A stretch of 64,000 nt of DNA from Eonycteris spelaea (taxonomy: Eukaryota; Chordata; Mammalia; Chiroptera; Pteropodidae), in the NCBI GenBank assembly GCA_003508835.1, contig PUFA01000027.1, positions 9,548,001-9,612,000 on the forward strand. Reading direction: 5' to 3'. The translations under genes were made by a program, and so were the position numbers. Position 1 is the first letter of the stretch. Each line of letters starts with the position of its first letter. This document shows, piece by piece, positions 22,636 through 35,653 of the stretch. The notes under the pieces were generated by a model. That model made no database searches and was not told the origin of the DNA. It saw nothing but the letters and a program-made list of their open reading frames with translations.

Positions 22636-23449
22636 TTAACTTAAAAAATAAATGATTTGAAATGAGTCTATAGCAGGGAAAATATAAGGATTCAAAGCCT
22701 GAAATAATTAAATATTTCTTATGTCACTAAAGAGTATCATTAAAGAGTCTCCCCAACTTAAAGTATTTAAGCTATTTCCTTATCTTTATTTATTTTACTT
22801 TATTTAGAACAATTTTAATAGATTCAAGTTTCAGTTAACTTGTATTTTTTTCTTCTTTAATTCAGTTTTATAATATTTTATTTCTATTTGACTGTTCAGT
22901 GTGAATAACTCACATTTCTCCAAAATTAAAACAGGCCATGATGTTCATAAAAATGCTAAAACAATGATAATATAAATGGATGACCACTTTGCTGTTTCCA
23001 ATGATAAAGCTGTCCTTATAATTATTTTATGCATATTTATGTGAATCTTGATGTCTTAGATCCATTTTTTCTCAAATAAAGATTGATTAAATGCAGCTGG
23101 ATGAGACAAAGAGCCTTAGTACTCTGGTTTCTCAAAAGCGCTTATTCAAACAACCTTCTTGAACTCTCTGTATAAAAACTTTCCTAACTTGCTTATGATT
23201 TGAAATAAAATTTTAACTAAGATAAACTAAAGTATTTATGGTATAATAAATGCATTTTAGATATTATTAAATATATCTATACCTTTATTGCTTTAAGTGA
23301 AATTTATTAATCTTTTCAGTTTCTATTTGTTTTTGTTTTCACTGTTTTATAAACAATGTTTTCAAAATTTCATAATTAAAAAAATTTTAATCTATAATTA
23401 TTTGTATGATACTTATAGTTCTCTCATTGTAGCATCTTCAGTAATTTAT
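22636..23449. other. Unannotated AT-rich sequence
   Basis: Strongly AT-rich. No gene or confident repeat was seen. The frame 23297-23497 is a low-complexity Phe/Ile/Leu/Tyr-rich chance frame. Confidence 0.4.
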
Positions 23450-24400
23450 TTTGCATGTTCAAAAATATTTAATTTTGATATCTTTGTATCTAAATGACAT
23501 TTTGGCTGGTTATACATTTTTGGGTTCACCCTTTACATAATTAAGAATTTTTGGGTAGTTGTTCCTACTATATTCTAGAAATATTCTATTTCTGTTTGTG
23601 AGAAGTCTAGGACCACTCAGAAACATTTTTCTTTAGTGTCAACTTGACATGTTTTTACTCAGATATTGGAGAGACTCTTTTTTCTATATTTTAAATTTAT
23701 TTAATATAATATTAAATATTTTTATGTTGGTCATTTCATGTTAATCTGTTTTTGATCACATTTGTTCCTATAAAATTGTAAATTCAAGTCTACATTCATT
23801 TCTGTAAAGTTTCTTAAAGGATATCTTTATCACTACTATTATTATTACTTTTGCAGTTGTTTTTATCCAGAACATCATTTTTATATAGGTTTATTTGCTT
23901 GTTCAATTGGCAATCAGCAATAATAGGCATTATTTAATGCTATTATGTACTAGGCATCATTCTAGGCTTTGTTTTATAACTCTTTCTGCCTTATGTTTTT
24001 TTCTCTATAATCTTATTGATTCCACTTTTCTTACATTTCAATTTACTCTGCTTACATTATCAATTCCGATCTCTCCATCCCTTAATCTTTTCATCAGTGA
24101 CTCCCATTATGGCTTTTATGTCTGTAGTTGTTTTATATTTATTTTCCACATCTCTCTTAATTTCTCTCTTCTGGTTCAAAATTTTATCTTTGTCTCTTTG
24201 TACATTCTGAGGTATTGAATTTTTGCTTTGATCTTTTGCAAGAGGGTTTTGGGAGGCCTGGAAAATCGGGTGGTTCATGATAAAGCAGTTGGGATTACAT
24301 TCTGTTTGTGGCAATATTTTTCTGGTGGGTTTTCTCAGCCTCCCTCTTTGTTTTCTTCTTTTTTTTTTGTATCATTGTATAGAGTCTGTACTGATTCTTT
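23450..24400 (-). repeat. Ancient L1 (L1M-type) fragment, antisense
   Basis: Follows the familiar antisense L1M text in order: 'cattttggctggttatacat', 'gtgagaagtct' near 23600, then 'tgactcccattatggctttt', 'atttattttccacatctctc' and 'ttaatttctctcttctgg'. It is very degraded. Overlapping frames at 23895-24410 on plus and 24060-24314 on minus fall inside it; the minus-strand one may be a decayed piece of L1 coding sequence. Confidence 0.5.
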
Positions 24401-25244
24401 TCTTCACTAGTACTGAAAGGAAGTTAAGTACCTCTTGGAGCATGGAGATGAGTTGTGAATGCTAATACAGCATAGCAGACCTTTTTTTCTGATTTAGAGA
24501 ACGCTAATAGATGTTTGTTGAGTGTATGCATGTGTGTGTGTTCGTGTATTACATTATAAACTCCCTTCTCTAATTTTGACAGCTACTGATTCAATTTAAG
24601 GAAAGACCTGAAAGGTAATTAAGCTCTGTAGCCAGAAGCAGTCTTAGAATTACTAACTAGGGCAGAAAATATCTTGGGGTGGGGGGGGAGATTCTATTTT
24701 GCGAGAAGAAATAAAAACGTTTGTGTTATTGATAATAAAATACTCATTATAAATGCTTCCAGATGTCTTTAGTCCTTGTAGTCACATGTAAGGTATATCT
24801 TAAAGAGTCTAGTCTCCACTTCACCCTGGGCCCTATCTACTTTCTGATGGGTTCTAGAGTATATACGAAAATTTATTTGGAAAAAATTCCTGCAAGCCTA
24901 CAAGTTTTAATACGTATTAAGTCAGGCTTCACTTGATAAATCATAGTTTTTACTCATTTTTTGCCTCCTTTAGAGTTCTTACTTCCATCCTTTAATAGGA
25001 ATTTAGCTGGGTTGAATGGGAGTGTCTTTTGCTGTTAATTAAATTCTGCAATGTCCCTTTTTTGGACCATTTTGAGTCCTGGCAGGATGATGGTTGGCTT
25101 GTACTTTTACATATTAATGACACTTTCTAAGCAAAATGAAGATTTGGGCAAAGATATATGATCTATAATCTACTATAATATTTTTTAAAATATTATTTCA
25201 AATTATAATGTTTGTCTTGAATGACTAACCTTTTTCATTATGTT
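24401..25244. other. Unannotated sequence
   Basis: A short TG-rich patch occurs at 24521-24547 and a G9 tract near 24681. No gene or confident repeat was recognised. Confidence 0.4.
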
Positions 25245-25450
25245 TTGGTTAATTTTTTGAGATTCATGTAACTTGTATCTATATTTTTAAATCATTAAAA
25301 TAAATTGCTGCATATTTAGACAGGGAGTATATCCTAATTTATCAATTTATCTTTTTAAAACTTATGATTGTTTCCCATATGCTGTGGTTCTATTAGTCTT
25401 ATTTAGAATAAATTATCAGAAACCATGTCCATAGTTTTAACATCTAAAAT
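25245..25450 (-). repeat. L1 3'-region fragment, antisense
   Basis: Resembles the antisense end of old L1: 'gagattcatgtaacttgta', 'attgctgcatatttagacag', 'atttatcaatttatc', 'tatgattgtttcccatatgc', 'agaataaattatcagaaacc'. Degraded. Confidence 0.45.
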
Positions 25451-26707
25451 TTAATATTTTTATGATTAATAATTTGTAAAACACTCCAAGTCAAGTCTCT
25501 AACGCTCTGAGTTTATAAATGCCTGTTATGTCTAAAACTAAGACATCCTGGGCTTAACTTTAGATGAGTATTATATTAATTGAATTACTGGTTGAATATT
25601 TGTTGCATAATTGGGGAAACTGTCTAGCTAATTCTATTCAGATATCCAACTTTTATAAACATAATAATGCTTCCATATTTCTGAGTGATTTTATTGGTAC
25701 ATTTCCATGTTTCAGAAAAGTTCTGTACTATCTGATGAAAACATTTATCTAATTTAATACCATGCCATAGCTATACATAAAAATCTGCTTTAAGATGATT
25801 CTACCTCTAGATTAGTTTTCAACTATACCTAGAAACATCTACCTTGAATTGCCTACCTCAAAGAGGAATTTCTTCTAAAGCATTATTTCCTTGTGATCAG
25901 TCTCCTGTCCTTGTTCTGATCAATCAGTTGACATGACTTTCCTAGCTGTGGTTCATTTCCTGGATTTCTGATCATCTCGGAGTATGAAAAGTTCTTTCTC
26001 CCTTGTACTGCATTCTGGTTTTTCTACTTCATTGTTTTGTGTCCTCAGACTTCTTTCTCCTTGACTAGTTGACTCTCTTCTCTGACCCATCCAAGTTGGT
26101 ATCTGCTTTGCTGCAAACTTAGCAAGCACCTGACCTGTCATCTATTCTACATCATCTTTATCACCTTTTGTGGGTTCCTTAAACCTCATATTTTTCATCT
26201 ACTTATAGTGTAGTGCCACATTAAACTCTAATATTATAGCTGTAATGTTCATTTGAAACAGAAATTATCTGCTTTGTAGATGAAAAACTGGTTGAGTAAT
26301 AGCAATTTAATTGGATCAAACTAACCTTAAAGTGTTTCTGAAAATGTTTGGGAATTTTAACTACTCTCCTTCAAAGCTCTGACACCATGTCATGAGCCAA
26401 AGGTACAATTTGGTAGCTCTTATACAATAGATTTTCAGTTATCATCAAATAATACTAATTGCCTACTTTCTTTTTAAAAATAATATAGGAATATTGATTG
26501 AATTCATTTGAGGTCAGAGAAGTGCTTGATTGAATAACATGGATTAATATGACAATGTCATAAATTGATATTTATGAATGCAGTAATAAATTTTAACTTT
26601 CTTAATACTTTCTAGGCCTTTTGTTTTATATTTTGTGTTCTGTGTTTTAAAAAGTCTTTTATTTTATCTCTGTTTTGTAGCCACTTATTTTTGAGAATGT
26701 TGGCTAT
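25451..26707. other. Unannotated sequence
   Basis: No gene or confident repeat was recognised. C/T-richer text at 25850-26180 may be an old repeat. The minus-strand frame 25953-26141 lies there and shows no family motif. Confidence 0.4.
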
Positions 26708-26864
26708 CAAAATGTTGACACCTTCTGATTTCTGATGTCAGATTGAAGCCACCCTCATCAATATTTTTGGTGGATTTGTCAACTGTGCTGTCATTGCCAA
26801 CAGGATCACCAAAGCCTGCCAAGATGGAACTTAAAATGCCCCTAGTGGTCCAGTTTTACAATAG
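26708..26864 (+). pseudogene. SUCLG2-like pseudogene fragment (succinyl-CoA ligase, GDP-forming, beta subunit)
   Basis: The frame from about 26742 reads I-E-A-T-L-I-N-I-F-G-G-F-V-N-C-A-V-I-A-N, then I-T-K-A-C, and after a shift E-L-K-M-P-L-V-V. This matches the C-terminal phosphohistidine-contacting region of the beta subunit of mitochondrial succinyl-CoA ligase, and fits the GTP-type SUCLG2 better than SUCLA2. Near 26823 a 2-bp loss changes frame and produces a TAA, and the text before 26742 is scrambled by small changes. About 155 bp survive; the rest of the gene is not seen on either side. It is most likely a truncated processed copy. A functional exon is ruled out by the frameshift. Confidence 0.65.
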
Positions 26865-26899
26865 CTGCCCACAGTTTCAGAACCACTTCTCCAAGATCA

Positions 26900-27035
26900 G
26901 GTGACCAGAGTGTTTTCACTCACAGACTTGAGTTCTGGAAACTAGAATCTAAAATCAAGGCACCAGCAGGTGGATAGAGCCATCTCTGTAGTACACATGT
27001 GTCTTCACATGGTGGAAGTGTCACCTACTTCCTTT
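26900..27035 (-). repeat. MaLR LTR fragment (MST/MLT1-like), antisense
   Basis: The text 'cactcacagacttgagttct', 'ctaaaatcaaggcaccagca' and 'tgtcttcacatggtggaagt' follows the antisense end of a mammalian-apparent LTR retrotransposon LTR. It lies directly after the SUCLG2-like fragment. Confidence 0.45.
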
Positions 27036-30000
27036 AAGGCAATGCTTAAGGTCCTTAATCATTAAGCTTTATCTATAATTAATTATTAAACAAAAATTTC
27101 CTAACATTTTAAATAGTTTTGGATTTAATCCAATAATTAAAATGATTGTTATAGCTATGTTACTAAATTAATGGTAAATTATTGAGAAAAAAAAGTGTAC
27201 ATATTTCTGTGATATTTCTCATAAAAATTATAGCAAAGCAAAAAAAAAATCATATGTAATCACAGAAAAGCCACACAAATAGTGTAGCTTGGTATGAGAG
27301 ATCATGCCTCTATTATTATCTTTACTTGCACATTTATATGATTATTTATAAATGTACATTTTGCAATGTCTTGACATTTATTTGTTATAAAAGGCTACGC
27401 CAGATATGCTTCATTGGAAAACATAAGTGCTTGCCCAGAAACGTAAAAATGATATCTCTTCTAATATTTACATTTTTAAAATTAAGTTGAGAAAATAGAC
27501 TTCAATATGCTTTCATGGCACATACAAAATCCCTTATAAAACAAGTATTGGTTTCTCACTGATAAGTACAGAAATTGCTACCATCAAATTAGAACTATTT
27601 CCCTTTGTAACTTTCTGTCTTTGCTATTGTCTTAGACCCCAATAAAGTGTTCTCTTTGTCACTTTGATTAAGAACTGATCTAATTTTCAGAACAAAAAGT
27701 ATTGAGAAGAAGTAGACATCGTAACGCTTAGAGCCACTCACTCAGGTACCAGTACAACTGCCACTACCTTCCTGCAAAAAAAAAAAAAAAAAAAAAAAAA
27801 AAGGCTGCAAATTCTACCAATCCTCTGTCTTTTCCAAATGCCTTTGCTCTGCAGAATATACTCCTAAATCGATTCCTTCCTAAACTGTTGTCAACTCTTC
27901 TCTGTTTCTTATCTTATAATTCTACTTCTACTTCCCCAGGTTTGGCCTGTGGCTCTTACCTCTCTGAATTGTGACTTTCAATTCCCTTCATGAGGTTTGG
28001 CTAAAATTCTACCTACTGGATTTCTTGGTTTGTCACTACTTTTTAAAATTTATACACAGGAATGGATCTCTAAGAATAAATCCATTACTCATAATCCCCA
28101 AAGAAGGAAACTTGAAGAGTGGTTCCTAGTCCTGTCCTGAGTCCTGACTTCTTTAGCCTTGTCCCAGTCCTCATTTCATTTCCTTCTTTCCCTGGCTTCC
28201 TGTTTCTTTCTCTGCCCCTCCTCCTTCTTTTCTTCAAGCTGCCCTAGAGCCATTTTTTTTCCCCTCAATTGACACATTCCAGATGTGTCACTGGCAGTGA
28301 ATAAGGAAGTGCAAATCTCAGAAACTAATGGGAGAAAATCAAGTACAATGAATGGAAGGAACTCTAAAAAGCACCCATGGAAAGAGCATAGGTGTAGTAA
28401 ATACTTTGCTGATCTGCCCAGTTCCCCACTTGAAAAGTAAAGTATTCATTCCTCTAGCTGCTAGAAATACTGAATGCTGTCAATAGCTGGGCAGGGGAGA
28501 GAATCTTTTGCCCTAGATCACAGCTTCTTGCAAGAAGCCACCCACATCTAATACATAATGATTTAATACAACAGCAAAGGAGAGATCAAGAGACATCATC
28601 ACTATTCTTCAGGCATAAAATATTTCAGATGGAATTAATGTCTAGTTTTTTTCCACTATATTCATGAGAATACTACTTTAGAAATGAAAGAATTTATAAA
28701 ATTAATTCCCAATACCAATGGTTACTTCCTTTTATTTGTAATAGTACTAAATAGTTAGATCTTTGAGCAAAGAGGATAATTATATAAATATAAGCTAAAT
28801 TTTAAATTCACCAAGCTACTATCTCTTCCAAAAGTTGGATTCATTTACTAACATAAAGGCTATTGTTCCCTGAGGCCAAGCTGAGGACTGAATATTCTTG
28901 CTCTCTCTCTCTTCACAAGCATTTCTGACTTCCTGGACAGTTGTCTTGGCATGCTGTTTACTTGGGGACAGGTTGCTACAGCCCTGATAATTCTCTGGCC
29001 TCCTGTAAGAGAGGCTATCCTCCTTCTAAAATGCCATGTTTTGTTTTTATCCTAAATTCAGTAATTAGATCTTAAATGCTATTAGATGCTCCTTTGATTT
29101 TTCATTTCATTCAGTGAATTTCCAGTGATTTGCCAGTCGTAGACCTATTTTTATTATAAAATTCATTAAAGATAATCTAGTCTTAATTCAAATTCTAGAA
29201 GCCAGACTTCTGTTTTAATTAGAATTTGCAGTATAAAATATTGGAACCAAAACAGCAAACATCATACTTGAAAATATTTTAATGAAATTACATAAGTAAA
29301 CAATTAAAAATTATATCATGGTTAAAATGATTCCATAGTATTTACTAATTAAGATAACTAATTTCACCTTCTTAATGAACTTAATAAAATTGGCATTTGG
29401 GATTTTCTTTCTCTTTTTTTGTTTTCCTTTTTGCTTATTCGTGTATTTCCACAGTAAGGAATTGCAACCTCAGCAAACCATAAATTTTATTTTTAATACA
29501 CAAAACATTGTACTGGGAACCAAGGCTTAATGATTTATGAAGATGCATTTCATTTTTAAATATATAAAGAAGCTTGACAACAATGACAGAAAAAAAATGT
29601 ATATCAGACCCAGAAAAAAGTGAATATAATTAAAAATTAAGCTCGAGTTGATTAACTCAGTAACCAAGTCCATGAGAGATTCAATTTTTACACTACTCAG
29701 TAATGCAGAATTAGTATAAAATGACTTTAATAATTATAAAGCTACTTATGCTTTTATATTTAAGTTTTCTTCACATTTACTTATTAGTTTATTGGCTCCT
29801 ACATTAGAAAAGTAAAATTTAGTCTAAGCTGAGGAGCAGTAATGACTCTACAGAAAATATGTTCCACTCTTAAAAGTATGCTAACCATAGTTCTTTTAGA
29901 AATTATTTACTAACCCAATGTGATTGCTCATGCTAGCTTTATTTAATGATTATTTTGATTGCATACCTCTTAAATATGTTTTCAACTATGATAATTGTGT

Positions 30001-30304
30001 TAATCTGCATCTTTAAAGGGAAACTTTGAAGACAGAGAACTGTCTTTGAAGTAATTTATAGAGAATTCAAAAATAATGTTCGATAATTTATTTTAAAAAG
30101 TTAATTTCCCACTTACTCCATAACTCCTAAATTTTTTCTTAGGGTTCTCTTTAAGTTCTTCTTAGGAAATAACTGTGATTTTGCCTTAGAAAACTCCAGA
30201 AAAAGCATTTTAAAGGCAGAACTTATTGGTCTTCAAATAACTAAAAAATAAAACAAAGAAATAAAAGCCAAAAGTTTACTATTCCCCCAGCATAGGAAAG
30301 ATAA

Positions 30305-30342
<38 letters not shown>

Positions 30343-31859
30343 TAATAAGTATTTTATTGTAGATTGCAAACGGACAAAAACTGGTAATGCATCATAGGAC
30401 TTGGGGCTTTGTCAAAATCCTTACTATGGAGCCTGAAGTTTAGGAAGTTTTGAATTTCTGAATAAGATTTTTTTTTCCCTTTAAGTACCTAAATCAAATG
30501 TAAACTCAGGGATACTAGGGCAAATTAATTCAAACTTGACAAAATGCTGATCTAACTTGACAGTGTAAAAGGAGAATAACCAGGATAAGAAAATGGGGCT
30601 CAAGTTCTCAGTCTTGTTAGCAGATTGAATGCTGTCACTGCTTCTTCATGAGGCCGAGGAAGTTGCCTCAGTAGTCAAGAGAGCAAAGCTAGACATTAAA
30701 AACAAAAAAGAACAACAACAACAACAACAACAAAAAACGGTCCAAATCAAACATGTGACATTTGGAGGAGGGCTTAGTAGAGAAACTATGAAAAACATTG
30801 TTATTTTTGTATTCATGTTCTAAAAAGAAAAAAAAAAAGTGAATGCAAACTTTTATTAAAGGGGTATTGTCAAGCTAAACTTTCATTATGTGTTTGATAA
30901 CAATTTACTGCCCAAACCCTCTATACAGCTAACATGATAATTTAAATAAAAACAGAAAGTAAAGTGCAATGAATCTTGCTTCCTGGAGTGACAGAGGTTG
31001 GAGCATGGGTGAGATTTCGATGATCTACATTTATGAGTTGCCATGATTTATAGATGACAGCATAGTTAGTTGAATTATTTTATCTCAAATTAGAGCCGAC
31101 ATTGTGAAGTAAGATGTCCTTCTAGCAATCTTACTAAGTTCTTGCATTAAGAATAGGTTTTAATACAGCAATATGCTCCTTAAAGAACAGACAATTAAGT
31201 ATCACCTAATTATCTTCTCTATGCCTTTTGAAAGGTTAACACTTCTGTGTTTTAAAATCTAAGTACTAAGAAAAAATACAGTGACTGAATATACTCTCTA
31301 ACCTTTAGCAATTTCTAAGATTCATTTAACAGTTCAAATCCTATAATAATGGAGAAATGATATAATAATGGGGCAACGTATTATTATAATAATTATATGA
31401 TTGCTATTATTATTGTTGTTGTTATTATTATTATTATTATTTTAAATCCAAACTCATTCCAAAGTCTTGTATTTCACTGGAATAGCCAGACAAGACATCT
31501 CCAAGTAAAGTGTGTTTAAGGAAAACAAATAAACATAAAAAGGTTGTTTTCTTAAAGACTTGCTTTTATTACAAATACTTATATCCAAACTGCCTCTTTA
31601 CATTTCTTCTTCATTGTAGTCATTCCTGATATAAGCTGATGTGCTGTCAATATTTTATTTCAATAGAGAAGAAAATGAAGCTTCTTATGACATGCATAAA
31701 TGTCTGAGAAAAAAATCCATATAAAAGTAGTAAAATATTTTTATTTCTTTTGAAATAACATTACAAAAGATTTTAGATTCGCAATGATGAATTAAAAATA
31801 TACAAGAAAAAACTTCTGTTCCATTTACATACTGAAGAAATCAGTTTAAGTGCACCTCC
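27036..31859. other. Unannotated sequence with simple repeats
   Basis: No gene or confident dispersed repeat was recognised. Simple repeats: A27 at 27776-27802, (AAT)n at 30304-30348, (AAC)n at 30711-30736, and a TTA/TTG mix at about 31396-31441. The frame 30629-30823 is a chance frame that reads a Gln run through the (AAC)n tract. C/T-rich text at 28130-28270 and 28890-29030 is unassigned. Confidence 0.4.
30304..30348. repeat. (AAT)n microsatellite
   Basis: About 45 bp of AAT units with one AAC interruption near the right end. Confidence 0.95.
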
Positions 31860-34150
31860 TCATGACAACCTCTTCATTCACTCTTCTATCCTCTCTCCAC
31901 CCAGATGACCACTTTCTTCAGTTTGGCATCAGTTTCCATGAATTTATGCATTTTCTATGCATGTATCTAACCCTAAAGCATATAAAAATGTTTTCAAGTT
32001 TCAAAACTTTATGAAAATGATATTAGGGATATGTAGTTTCCTGCACTTTGCTCTTTTAAAGTCCAGCATTTGGGTTTGTGAAATATATTCACTTTGACAG
32101 AACTCAAATTCCTTTATTATCGCTGCTGAACAATATTCCATTGATTAAATTTGCTACTATGGTTTATTTATTGATCCACTGTTGATGGCATAGTAGGTTG
32201 ATTCCAATTTATTTTGCAAGCATAAAATTTCAAAGAGTGTTTAACATTCTTAAACCTGTGTCTTAGGATATGCGCATCTTTAAATTTATACCTATTTGTA
32301 AGTTGCTTTCAAAATGTTTCTTTTAAGATACACATGACAGGCTCCTCACACATGCCAACATTTGGTCTTGTCAAACTTTTAATTTTGATTTTTCTCATCG
32401 ATGTGAAGTGGTAACTTGTTTTATTTGCTTTTTCCTACTTGAAACTAGCTGAATAGCTTTTCCTGTGTTTATCGAGCATTCATTTTTCTTCTTTTAGACT
32501 TGCTTTTTCCATATCTTTTGCCCATTTTAATTCTAAGTAGCTCATTTTCCTCTTTAAATCACATAGTCCTCTTTATATTCTAAATAATAATCCTTTGAAA
32601 GTAAAAGACATTACACTAATCTTCCCCCTGGAGGCAGTTTACCTTTTGGTTCCCTGATGTTTCATATACAGAAGTTTCCAATTTTTATAATATCATTTTA
32701 AAAAACTTTAAAAATGTTTTAAAGTTTTGTTTATTACATTTACATCTTTAGTGCAGTAAGAATTATTTTGTGTATGATTATGGTATGAAATAGAGATCTA
32801 ATTTAATCTTTTCTGTGCATGGACAAGTTTCCAGACACTTCTTTCTAATGATATTGTCTTATACTTGCACCGATACCACATTTCATATTATCATACCTTC
32901 ATGATAAATATTGATATCTGGTAAGGTAAACTCTCCTACTTTCTCTAAACATTTGCCTCCCATACCATTTTTAAGATAAGCTTGTCCAGTTCCTTTAAAA
33001 GCATACTTTTAAAATTATAAATGGAATTAGAAATTGATAAGTGATATATTTATGATCTTAGTGTTACTAATCAACTGGGTTTTGTTTGCCACTTATTTAA
33101 TTCTAGATTAATGCTTTCTGCAAATGGATCATTTTTGCCCTTGAAGTTTGAAGGTCTTGTGCAACTTTGTTAGATATATTCCAGTAAAATTTGTGTTTTC
33201 TCATATTTGTAAATAGGATCTAGTTTGTCTTTTCAATTATATTTTTAACTACATATTAAATAACAGATGGTTCATATTATTTCTAATAATTTGAATGTAG
33301 ACAATTTAGTGGGGTTTTTTTTACATAATCATATTAATGAAAAATAAATGTAATCTGGTTATTTCCTTCTAAATCATTTTGAATTTTTTATTTTATTTCA
33401 TTGCATTTACATGATTTTGACTTACTGGTCTGGCAATTAGTTCCAGCACAGTGTTCTAAAAGAAATTATGTTTGGGAGCATTTTTGATCATTCCTGAATC
33501 AAAAGGAAATACTTTCAGTTTTCATTATTATGTATCAGTTTTGTTAAAGTTGTGTTTCTTTTTTTAAAATTTGTATTCTTTGTTGTTCATTCTCTCTGGT
33601 ACTATGTAGTTTTATTAAGATACATCTGAAAGTTTTGTTTGTTTATGTATTTTTGTGCTATCCTGTAGAGGATTTATTATAATTCCTGGATTCAGAATTT
33701 ATGTTGTTAACGCTACATAATTTCTATGCACTATTATTTCCAATATTACTCTTGTACCTTTATTATCTACTTCAGAAATTCAATCACTGCTTCTTATATT
33801 TCTTTTCCTCTCATTTTTAATACATTTTTTTATGCATTGCTCTGTCTTCCATTTCACTAATATACACTCTTCAGCTTAGTATGTTTATTAATCTTACATT
33901 TAGAATTTTTTCCAAATTTTAATAATCATATTTTATATTTATAGACATTGGATTTGTTGTCCAAATTGATTGATACTTTTACAGTCATGCTGCCATTTCA
34001 AGTTTTAAATTTTTTTATTGGTAACCTTTTAAAAATATTTACTATCTTTGCTGATTTTAATGTTATAAGGTTATTTTAAAATTTGTTTTGCTGCCTTTTC
34101 TTCACAGTAATTTATATTATTGCCTATTTTTAAATTTTCAACTGTTTTTC
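31860..34150 (-). repeat. Long ancient L1 (L1M-type) fragment, antisense
   Basis: Antisense L1 text over about 2.3 kb in consensus order: the 3' end with 'gctgaacaatattccattga' and 'tttattgatccactgttgat' (32130-32190); 'tttgcccattttaattctaa' (32518); 'ggtatgaaatagagatctaa' (32784); then ORF2 text with 'gcaacttttttagatata'-like, 'gtctggcaattagttccag' (33428) and 'gatcattcctgaatcaaaag' (33487). No long ORF2 frame survives. It probably marks the oldest large insertion in the middle of the window. Confidence 0.7.
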
Positions 34151-35467
34151 CTCTTCTTCTTTCTCCTCCCCCAACCTCCTATTCCCTTTTTTTTTTTTTT
34201 TTTTTCAGATTTTATGGATGAGAATTGTATAAGCCCTGGGTTGAAAGCGAATGTCTCTAGGTAGAATTTGCTTTTGATTCTGCAAAGATACCACGCTGAT
34301 GTCAACCCAGGGTTACAATAAAATAAAATTTTATTTTGTTTTTTTAGACCTCTAAGAGTAGAGATTCAAATCCCAAACTTGTGTAGGTTCAGTATGTGGT
34401 TTTAACTTCTACATAAATTTTATTGCATTTTGCGACCAGGCTGAAACAGATAGCTCTCATCTCTTCCTGTTGAAGATGATTCTCACCTCTCCCCTCCAGG
34501 CTCCTTTTTGTTAATTTTAAAGCATTTCAAATGTTGACATTTGTATGAAGGTAACCTTCAAAGAACAAGCTGAAGAGCCTAATGACCTTGTTTTATAATC
34601 CCATAGGAATAAATTTCTTCAGACATGCTGAAGGCAACTTTGCTTCCAGTGAAACTTAGATCTTTAGGTTCCCTCTCTTTTTGGATGCTGGAGAATTCCT
34701 TCTTACTTGCAACGTAGTTATGCATTTATACTTTATATTTCATCATTTTATCACAGCCATGCATTTACATTTAATCCAGCATTTAGTGTTTGGTATGAGA
34801 TTTTTCAGTGAATCTACCCACCATAATGCCAAGAAGTAAAATACTACATTTACTTATTTGCATTTTTGATTTTGGAAAGAAATTTATAAATAAACATTGA
34901 ATAGTATATAAAAAAATTATCCTTTATACATCTTAAAAATAGTCACTTTCATTTCAATACTCCATTCATCCACATACACCTTCGATGACACTTTCAACAA
35001 TTTCGATATTGCTTGAATTTTACAAATCCTCTTTATATCTTCAACTGTAGCAATTTCATAATGGTGGCCCACGATATAAATAATGATTAGTCATCTATAA
35101 AATGTAATAAAATAATGAATATTCTTTATTTCCTTTTCTAAAAATTCTAATTTTTTTGTCAAATTTTTATATCATATATGATAGTTATTATTTTTAGTAT
35201 TATTCAGTTAGTAGCAAAATTAAATGTAAGGTTATGACAATATCAGTTTTGACAGAAAGGTAAGCTATGTGTTCATTAACAATATTTTAGTATGGTTGTC
35301 AAATACATGGATGTTGAAGGTGTATGGAGAAAATTCAAATATAGCCCCAACAATTACACATTTTATATATTATTTGACCTTGCTTATCTTAATTTCCTAA
35401 TCTGAAAAATTTGGATAGTAAATACCATATCATTAAGTGCTAAAACAGTAATAGTAATGACTAAAAC
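34151..35467. other. Unannotated; T19 tract
   Basis: A poly(T) tract lies at 34187-34205. Text at 34230-34640 has slightly higher G+C and may be an old repeat that I cannot name. No gene is seen. Confidence 0.4.
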
Positions 35468-35509
35468 AAAACAGGTATCAGACATTTATTAAACAATGTA
35501 CTAAGCATT

Positions 35510-35511
<2 letters not shown>

Positions 35512-35572
<61 letters not shown>
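35512..35572. repeat. (TA)n microsatellite
   Basis: About 60 bp of pure TA. It lies at the tail end of the inserted hAT-derived segment and probably grew from its A-rich tail. Confidence 0.95.
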
Positions 35573-35578
<6 letters not shown>

Positions 35579-35653
35579 CTCATAAAACTTTATTTTAAAA
35601 AAATAGGTGGTAGGTCAGATTTGGCCCATTGGGCCATAGTTTACCAACCTCTG
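35516..35653 (-). mobile_element. hAT transposon end inserted with a retroposon-like structure
   Basis: On the minus strand it starts CAGAGGTTGGTAAACTATGG, a hAT-type terminal inverted repeat, runs about 65 nt through 'cccaatgggccaaatctgac', then AATAAAGTTTTATGAGACA, and ends in the (TA)n tract. The second terminal repeat is absent. The flanks carry a 15-bp direct repeat, CTAAGCATTTGATAT (35501-35515 and 35654-35668), much longer than the 8 bp made by hAT transposition. AATAAA sits about 15 nt before the AT-rich tail. A transcript of the transposon end, polyadenylated at its own signal and mobilised by L1, would explain this. Confidence 0.65.

Noticed and set aside
23895..24410. Cluster of overlapping plus- and minus-strand frames as a gene
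   Set aside because: They lie inside a degraded antisense L1; the minus-strand Lys/Glu/Asp-rich frame may be decayed L1 coding sequence but is not a host gene.
30629..30823. Frame with a polyglutamine run
   Set aside because: The run is read through an (AAC)n/(CAA)n microsatellite; the flanks show no protein similarity.
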